Shown one piece after another: positions 58,101 through 64,000 of a stretch of 64,000 nucleotides of DNA; position 1 is the first letter of the stretch, and each line of letters begins with the position of its first letter. The stretch covers positions 1,054,001-1,118,000 of the forward strand of contig JAUJPP010000005.1 in the NCBI GenBank assembly GCA_030562195.1, given 5' to 3'. The notes beneath the pieces were generated by a model. That model saw only the letters and a program-made list of their open reading frames with translations, was not told the DNA's origin and ran no database searches. Both the position numbers and the translations under genes were made by a program. Origin of the DNA: Nipponacmea schrenckii. Taxonomy: Eukaryota; Mollusca; Gastropoda; Lottiidae.

Positions 58101-59096
58101 AGTACCCACAGAATGAAATGAGTAGACAAAATTAAATATTTCTATGTGCTCCGAAAAAGTAACTACTACGGACTAAGATTTCACTTCCAACGCTACTTTC
58201 AGGTTATCCAAAGCGGAGGACCTAAGTCTACGAAACCTTGTGACGAAGACGAAGAATTGGGGAAAGCCGACCCTCGCATTTACGAGAACACTGCACAATT
58301 TTCTCCTGGTTTTAGTGACATGGTACAACAGGGTCACGAAAGGGTGACAAGGTATACCCCTGACCCCACAGCGAGAAGTAACCTCCAGATTGTCACGGTA
58401 CGTTCTTGGAGAATAGTTGGGGTGAAAATAATCATGGAGCTCAATCTAATATACGACTGGCCACACAAAGGAACGGCTAACCTCGACAACAGGAAGCAAA
58501 CTTTTGGCCTTTTTACCTATATTAAATTTTGATACAAATACAAGAGAAAGCAGGCTAGGTGCCTTGATTGTCTCAACCAATTTTTTAAAAGTTGTATCAA
58601 CTTTTTTTTTCAGGACAATGAGGACTCGACTCTGGAAGAACTTCCGCCAGCTCCGCCACCACCGAAACCATCCACACGAAGAACGAAAACCAAGAAGTCC
58701 AAACCCACACCCAAACCCGAACCCACAACCGAGGACGTGTACGAGCCAGTAGGACCCGAAAATGACACTGAAACAGACGCCAAGGCGCAAAACGCGAAGA
58801 TTGACGAATCCGACGACGAATTAAGTTATGAAAACGAGAATGAAGTGAGATATCTGAAGTCTCAAAGGTCCAACCAAATGAGTCCAAAAGATCACGAGGA
58901 AGACGTTTATGAAAACGATGAGATAGTGAATAAACTTAAAGTTGACATCAACCCGAGGCAGCCAGAACTTGTGATGAAACAGAACTTAGAACCTGAACAT
59001 GAGCAACAGGATTACGAAAACGAATCGATGCTGGAAAATCTCCGACAACCAACAAAAGATCCTCTAAGCGATGAAGCTATTTATCAAAATATTTGA
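46123..59096 (+). CDS. Single-pass membrane protein with Cys-rich ectodomain and five tail YxN motifs
   Basis: I do not recognise a named gene. Exons 46123-46179, 57460-57996, 58203-58397 and 58614-59096 join in phase 0 and give 423 residues. Residues 1-19 look like a signal peptide (MKMLKCYVLLLVVVIDVST). The ectodomain (20-151) has 12 cysteines in two clusters (CVCPEEECDSCPPGFY and CPEGFYGNNGTCIEC, EGF/furin-like), a Ser/Thr-rich linker and seven N-glycosylation sequons. Residues 152-179 form a hydrophobic helix followed by RRKRRK. The cytoplasmic tail carries YENT (Y225), YEPV (306), YENE (335), YEND (362), YENE (397) and YQNI (420), plus proline-rich PPAPPPPKPS. YxN is the Grb2 SH2 consensus, so a tyrosine-kinase-coupled adaptor role is inferred; tails like this occur on molluscan MEGF/scavenger-type receptors. 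Assignment of exon 1 across an 11.3-kb intron rests on phase and signal-peptide logic. Confidence 0.78.
46359..46738. mobile_element. TTAA-type palindromic MITE with nested left-end duplication
   Basis: TTAAAGGGATAATAGGTCTT appears at 46359 and again at 46482, so a second left end is nested in the first. The centre is GAAAAACGCTTAATAAATGG / ATTAAGCGTTTTT, and the right arm runs GGGATTCTGTTACTTTATGA to TTCATTCTAAGACGCAGTAT. Intron 1 of the receptor gene. Confidence 0.8.
46739..47164. other. Intronic spacer, no feature recognised
   Basis: An 84-codon open frame (46741-46995) begins directly at the MITE edge and has no recognisable domain; I do not call it a gene. Confidence 0.5.
47165..51525 (+). 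repeat. 86-bp tandem array, about 50 copies, receptor intron 1
   Basis: Monomer: TCTATGTTTGTCTCTATGGA, CTGAATGTTAGACAGGACCA, TGTCCTTGTGTATTGGACCT, AATTCTGACCCATGTAAAAT, AAAGAG. Most units contain AATAAA in the sense direction of the host gene. Larger blocks repeat (for example around 48340-49130 and 50200-50850). Open frames of 67-91 codons on either strand are by-products. A separate inverted piece lies at 56014-56155. Confidence 0.96.
51843..52180. mobile_element. TTAA-type palindromic MITE copy
   Basis: TTAAAGGGATAATAGGTCTA at the left, the central GGAAAACGCTTAATAAATTG / ATTAAGCGTCTTTC hairpin, CACCAGGTAAATTCACTGAT, and TTTTATGTTCATGCTAAGAC ... CTTTAA at the right. Confidence 0.8.
52405..55640 (+). 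repeat. 45-bp tandem array with higher-order structure, about 70 copies
   Basis: Monomer GGAAAGGGTAGGATAGCGAT, AGGGTTAGGTGTAGAGGTCG, ATCTA. Because 45 is divisible by 3, one frame stays open from 52411 to 55209 (932 codons, repeat GKGRIAIGLGVEVDL). Ordered variants recur: a ~15-unit block starting at 52411 reappears at 53460, and smaller 8-unit blocks repeat within it. After 55209 the units carry frame-breaking indels. Differences between units are mostly amino-acid-changing, and there is no signal peptide or known domain, so I read this as satellite rather than a gene. Confidence 0.9.
55990..56013 (+). repeat. (AAT)n microsatellite
   Basis: About eight AAT units, immediately before an inverted fragment of the 86-bp satellite. 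Confidence 0.9.
56014..56155 (-). repeat. Inverted fragment of the 86-bp satellite (1.6 copies)
   Basis: CTCTTTATTTTACATGGGTC, AGAATTAGGCCCAATACACA, AGGACATGGTCCTGTCTCAC, then a second partial unit that fuses directly with the 23-bp array that follows. Confidence 0.92.
56156..56998 (+). repeat. 22-23-bp tandem array, about 37 copies
   Basis: Unit ACTCAATGAGATATAAAACT plus AAG, with a 22-base version lacking one A. A block containing the CCAAGACTCGATGAG and CTCAGTGAAAT variants is duplicated at about 56426 and 56650. Confidence 0.95.
56999..57459 (+). other. Unique sequence before receptor exon 2
   Basis: No repeat family recognised. It ends in a T-rich tract and the TTTTTTAG acceptor of exon 2. 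Confidence 0.5.
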
Positions 59097-59444
59097 ATTG
59101 AATCCGACCCATAGTGACCAAACCCTCCTCTCCAATGAAGAACTTGTGTATTCATTTAAACTTAGTGTTCTTTGTTTGATGTATAGTTAGTTTTTAAAGA
59201 TGTTTTACCAGCTTCTGTTGGGCGTTCGGTAACCTAGTGTGGTACACAAGGACCAAAGACAGGAGGTGAAGTGTGAACACAGTGTCTAAGACTAGTACAG
59301 AATGTTTTCAGTAAAGAATCAGGAAGATTTGACTGGAAAATGAGATAAGACATTGCGATGCTTAATAGTGCCAAAGACTTGTATTGATAATCCCCATCAC
59401 TATGATGTTATCATGTATATATATGTTCTTATGAGTTTATATAT
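59097..59444 (+). other. Start of the receptor 3' UTR
   Basis: Unique AT-rich sequence after the stop codon. I see no AATAAA before the 22-bp array; the next is at 61693-61698, so either a variant signal is used here or the 3' UTR includes the array. Confidence 0.45.
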
Positions 59445-61310
59445 GCCCACTAGCCTTATGTATCTGTTGCATTAGCCTTATGTATCTGTTACATTAGCCT
59501 TATGTTTCTGTTATATTCGCCTTATGTTTTTATTACATTAGCCTTATGTTTCTGTTACATTAGCCTTATGTATCTGTTGCATTAGCCTTATGTCACGGTT
59601 ACATTATCCTTCTGTTTCTGTTACATTAGCCATATGTATCTGTTACTTTAGCCTTATGTATCTGTTACATTAGCCTTATGTATCTGTAACATCAGCCTTA
59701 TGTATCTGTTACATTAGCCTTATGTATCTGTTACATTAGCCGTATGTATCTGTTAGTTTAGCTTTATGTATCTGTAAATTTAGCCGTATTTATCTGTTAC
59801 ATTAGCCTTATGTTTCTGTTACATTAGCCTTATGTATCCGTTACATTAGCCTTATGTCACGGTTACATTAGCCTTATGTATCTGTTACATTAACCTTATG
59901 TTTCTGTTACATTAACCTTATGTATCTGTTACATTAGCCTTATGTCACGGTTACATTAGCCATGTGTATCTGTTACATTAGCCTTATGTCACGGTTACAT
60001 TAGCCTTATGTTTCTGTTAAAATTTGAATAACTTTGTGCCTTATTGTTTCTAATTTGCAATTTTTGTTGAATACGTTTTAAACATCTATATCTGTTACAT
60101 AAGCCCCATGTTTCTGTTACATTAGCCATATGTATCTGTTACATTAGCCTTATGTATCTGTTACATTAGCCCTATATATCTGTTATATTAGCCTTATGTT
60201 TCTGTTACATTAGCCATATGTATCTGTTACATTAGCCTTATGTATCTGTTACATTAGCCCTATATATCTGTTATATTAGCCTTATGTTTCTGTTACATTA
60301 GCCTTATATATATCTGTTACATTAGCCTTATGTTTCTGTTACATTAGCCTTATATATATCTGTTACATTAGCCTTATGTTTCTGTTACATGAGCCTCATG
60401 TATCTGTTACATTAACCTCATGTATCTGTTATATTAGTCATATATATCTGTAACATAAGCCTTATGTATCTGTTAAATTAGCCTTATGTTTCTGCTAAAT
60501 TAGCCTTATATATCTGTTACATTAGCCGTATGTTTCTGTTACATTAGCCTCATGTATCTGTTATTTTAGCCTTATGTATCTGTTACATTAACCTTATGTA
60601 TCTGTTACATTAGCCTTATGTATCTGTTACATTAGCCTTATGTATCTGTTACATTAGCCTTATGTTTCTGTGATATTAGCTTTATGTTTCTGTTATATTA
60701 GCCTTATGTATCTGTAACATTAGCCTTCTATATCTTTTATATTTGCCTTATTCATATGTTATATTAGCATTATGTTTCTGTTACATTAGCCTTATGTATC
60801 TGTTATATTCGCCTTATGTATCTGTTATATTCGCCTTATGTACCGGTTACTTTAGCCTTATGTCACGGTTACATTAGCCTTATGTATCTGTTATTTTAGC
60901 CATATGTATCTGTTACATTAGCTCATGTATCTGTTACATTAGCCTTATGTATGTGTTATATTAGCCTTATGTATCTGTTATATTAGCATTATGTATCTGT
61001 TATTTTAGCCTTATATATCTGTTACATTAGCCTTATGTATCTGTTATTTTAGCCTTATGTATCTGTTATATTAGCATTATGTATCTGTTATTTTAGCCTT
61101 ATATATCTGTTATTTTAGCCTTATGTATCTGTTACATTAGCCTTATGTATCTGTTACATTAGCCTTATGTATCTGTTCCATTAGCCTTATGTATCTGTTA
61201 CATTAGCCTTATGTATCTGTTCCATTAGCCTTATGTATCTGTTATATTAGCCTTATGTTTCTGTTACATAAGCCTTATTTATCTGTTACAAAAGCATTAT
61301 GTATCTGTTA
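59445..61310 (+). repeat. 22-bp tandem array, about 84 copies
   Basis: Unit TATCTGTTACATTAGCCTTA plus TG. Substitutions are frequent (TTTCTG, CACGGTTAC, TATTTTAGCC). One non-repeat interruption lies at about 60020-60090. It may be transcribed in the receptor 3' UTR. Confidence 0.95.
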
Positions 61311-61925
61311 CATAATGTTACATTAGCTATTGCATCTGTTATAATATTAGTGGTTTTTTTTTTCACCTGTATATCTGTAACATTAACTGTATAATGTTAA
61401 ATAACTCTATTGCTAGTTTTATTTCTGTTAAATATTGCCCTGTATATCTGTATTATTAGCTTGTAATGTTCCGTGTTTCTGTAACATTGCTTTGTTGATG
61501 GAACAGATATTGTTTTTACGCTACCTCTTAATTCTTATGATATTATATTTAACCAGCTTCAATTTATGATATTTGGAGTTAAGTTATAGAGCGTTAGTCC
61601 CTTCATGTGTAAAATATCAAGCCTGTAAAAACTGATATTTAGCCAATAATCGGGTATCTTCTTATAGACATATTCTTTGGAAGTTTCTGACAAATAAAGT
61701 TGGCATTATACATGCTGATGAGAAGAGAATAAGAAATTTTGTCCAGAAAAATAAGAGTTATTTCATTTTCATGTACATAAATATATAATTTTTTACACGA
61801 TATCATTTTGTATATAATCATCTTTGACTGCTTAAAATTAAATATTTTTTATCATAGTCTCTATTTCATTGTCAACTTAGCATAGATCTTTATCATGCTT
61901 CGGTGTACTTCTATTTGCCTTCAAC
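61311..61925. other. Spacer, no gene seen
   Basis: The left 150 bases contain degenerate remnants of the 22-bp unit. The rest is AT-rich and holds an AATAAA at 61693-61698. Confidence 0.5.
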
Positions 61926-63515
61926 TGCCTAAAGCCTTTGTCAACCCCTTTATACCGTCCAAACTATTAGTCAATCCCTTTATACCGTCTAAACTATTAG
62001 TCAACCCCTTTATACCGTCCAAAACATAAGTCAATCCCTTTATACCGTCCAAACTATAAGTCAATCCCTTTATACCGTCTAAACTATTAGTCAACCCCTT
62101 TATACCGTCCAAAACATAAGTCAATCCCTTTATACCGTCCAAACTATAAGTCAATCCCTTTATACCGTCCAAACCAGTAGTTAACCCCTTTATACCGTCC
62201 AAACTATTAGTCAACCCCTTTATACCGTACAAACTATTAGTCAAACCCTTTATACCGTCCAAAACATAAGTCAATCCCTTTATACCGTACAAACTATTAG
62301 TCAAACCCTTTATACCGTCCACACCATTAGTCAACCCCTTTATACCGTACAAACTATTAGTCAATCCCTTTATACCGTACAAAACATAAGTCAATCCCTT
62401 TATACCGTCCAAAACATAAGTCAATCCCTTTATACCGTACAAACTATTAGTCAAACCCTTTATACCCTCCAAACTATTAGTCAATCCCTTTATATCGTCC
62501 AAACTATAAGTCAATCCCTTTATACCGTCCAAACTATTAGTCAAACCCTTTATACCGTCCACACCATTAGTCAACCCCTTTATACCGTACAAAACATAAG
62601 TCAATCCCTTTATATCGTCCAAACTATAAGTCAATCCCTTTATATCGTCCAAACTATTAGTCAATCCCTTTATATCGTCCAAACTATAAGTCAATCCCTT
62701 TATACCGTCCAAACTATTAGTCAACCCCTTTATACCGTACAAAACATAAGTCAATCCCTTTATATCGTCCAAACTATAAGTCAATCCCTTTATATCGTCC
62801 AAACTATAAGTCAATCCCTTTATATCGTCCAAACTATAAGTCAATCCCTTTATACCGTCCACACCATTAGTCAACCCCTTTATACCGTCCAAACTATTAG
62901 TTAACCCCTTTATACCGTCCAAACTATTAGTCAACACCTTTATATCGTCCAAACTATTAGTCAACCTCTTTATACCGTCTAAACTATAAGTCAATCCCTT
63001 TATACCGTCCAAACTATTAGTCAATCCCTTTATATCGTCCAAACTATAAGTCAATCCCTTTATACCGTCCAAACTATTAGTCAACCCCTTTATACCGTAC
63101 AAAACATAAGTCAATCCCTTTATATCGTCCAAACTATAAGTCAATCCCTTTATATCGTCCAAACTATAAGTCAATCCCTTTATATCGTCCAAACTATAAG
63201 TCAATCCCTTTATATCGTACAAAACATAAGTCAATCCCTTTATACCGTCCACACCATTAGTCAATCCCTTTATACCGTCCAAAACATAAGTCAATCCCTT
63301 TATACCGTCCACACCATTAGTCAATCCCTTTATATCGTCCAAACTATAAGTCAATCCCTTTATACCGTCCACACCATTAGTCAACATCTTTATACCGTCC
63401 AAACTATTAGTCAAACCCTTTATACCGTCCAAACTATTAGTCAACCCCTTTATACCGTCCAAACTATTAGTCAACCTCTTTATACCGTCCAAACCATTAG
63501 TCAACCCCATTATAT
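61926..63515 (-). repeat. 30-bp tandem array, 53 copies, no length variation
   Basis: The plus-strand unit is CCCTTTATACCGTCCAAACT followed by ATTAGTCAAT. Every copy is exactly 30 bases, so a minus-strand frame reading GLTNSLDGIK stays open for the whole array (562 codons including a start inside the adjacent SINE). Variant sites are few and recurrent: the last base before CCCTT, C/T in TATACCG, C/A in GTCC, and the TTAG/TAAG and AAACT/AAACC/AAAAC/ACACC choices. Because the start codon comes from a SINE and there is no domain, I treat it as a satellite. Confidence 0.92.
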
Positions 63516-63776
63516 GAGGAAAATTTGGCAACACAGTGGCATAAACTTGCTCTTCTCCTGCAATTTCCAACTGTCGAGGGATCTTTAACATGCACAGTCT
63601 GAAGCACACAGGCCTCGGTTTATTGTCCCATCCGAACGACAGTCCCTCCGACCTGTATAACTGACAAGGGGAAACAGAGCTGAAAAATCTAACAGTTTAT
63701 CTCGACCTTTACCGGGATTGAACCCTGGACCTTCAGTTTAGCGACCAAGCGTCGTACTCACTGAGCCACCGTGGCT
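63516..63776 (-). mobile_element. tRNA-derived SINE, 3' end replaced by the 30-bp array
   Basis: On the minus strand: GGAGCCACGGTGGCTCAGTG (A-box region), GGTCCAGGGTTCAATCCCGG (B box), AGGTCGGAGGGACTGTCG, AAACCGAGGCCTGTGTGCTT, CTCGACAGTTGGAAATTGCA, then AAATTTTCCTCATAT, where the 30-bp array begins. The usual tail is missing. Confidence 0.85.
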
Positions 63777-64000
63777 CCTGTATTATAAGTATATCTACAT
63801 TTAGCCCCTCCCTACTTTATATCAGTGTTTATTTCAATAACATTGTAATGATATTAGCCAATAGAGATACTAGTTATATAGGTCCCTCCAAAACTTCCTA
63901 GTTGGTCAAGGGATTTACTTCCTTTACATAATTCTGAAAGTTCTATACATTATTTGGAAGGAAATATTAGTGTAACGTTATTCCAATCGCCGGAATTCAT
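63777..64000 (+). promoter_or_regulatory. Second copy of the receptor promoter, cut by the window end
   Basis: Collinear with 45798-46056 (CTGTATTATAA, TATCTACATTTAGCCC, GCCAATAGAGATACTAGTTA, TAGGTCCCTCCAAAACTTCC, TTATTCCAA, CGCCGGAATT). The position matching the receptor start codon would fall about 67 bases beyond base 64000. A middle portion has diverged and the CACGTG is lost. Confidence 0.65.

Noticed and set aside
61921..63609. A 562-residue repetitive protein on the minus strand
   Set aside because: The start lies in a SINE and the body is a 30-bp satellite; there is no independent evidence of coding.

Overview
The window is AT-rich animal DNA with spliced genes, GT-AG introns, dispersed short elements and a very large amount of tandem repeat. 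A tRNA-derived SINE, palindromic MITEs and an element with internal ~160-bp repeats, an (ACGG)n run and a terminal hairpin (the layout of molluscan pearl/HINE Helitron-related elements) point to a lophotrochozoan, most likely a mollusc. The species cannot be named from the sequence. Nothing looks bacterial or viral.

Four protein-coding genes are supported. (1) CNOT1, the CCR4-NOT deadenylase scaffold, on + at 15582-23184, in only two coding exons. (2) Ribosomal protein P1 (RPLP1), on - at 30189-26250, in five exons. Its last 14 coding bases lie almost 1.9 kb away and supply the end of the essential FGLFD tail, and its third intron carries two copies of a box C/D snoRNA. (3) A TXNDC5-like protein disulfide isomerase on + at 30519-40417, nine exons, head to head with RPLP1 across 329 bp, ending in RDEL. 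Its eighth exon is present but riddled with small indels. (4) An unnamed single-pass membrane protein on + at 46123-59096: signal peptide, 12-cysteine ectodomain, transmembrane helix, and a long tail with five YxN (Grb2-type) motifs. The promoter of gene 4 is duplicated at 63777-64000, so a paralogue probably starts just past the window end.

Layout: 1-540 is a 98-bp tandem array; 721-2461 a TA-flanked DNA transposon relic; 3142-5216 a 43-bp array; 5821-10325 a ~100-bp array that reverses orientation near 9.74 kb; 10.4-12.8 kb holds 44-, 76- and ~22-bp arrays; 13.6-14.0 kb a SINE; 15.6-24.2 kb CNOT1 and its 3' UTR; 24.3-28.1 kb SINEs, MITEs and pearl/HINE-like elements; 26.2-40.4 kb the RPLP1/TXNDC5 pair; 40.9-45.7 kb 81-, 23- and 35-bp arrays; 46.1-59.1 kb the receptor, whose 11.3-kb first intron is mostly 86-, 45- and 23-bp arrays; 59.4-61.3 kb a 22-bp array; 61.9-63.5 kb a 30-bp array abutting a SINE.

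Roughly 40% of the window is tandem repeat from at least sixteen unrelated monomer families of 22-118 bp. Several arrays have monomers whose length or composition creates long open frames (932, 562 and 256 codons); I treat these as satellites, not genes. The functional thread among genes is limited: CNOT1 (mRNA decay) and RPLP1 (ribosome stalk, hosting a 28S-modifying snoRNA) are housekeeping genes of translation and mRNA turnover, TXNDC5 folds secreted proteins in the ER, and the receptor looks like a lineage-specific signalling protein.
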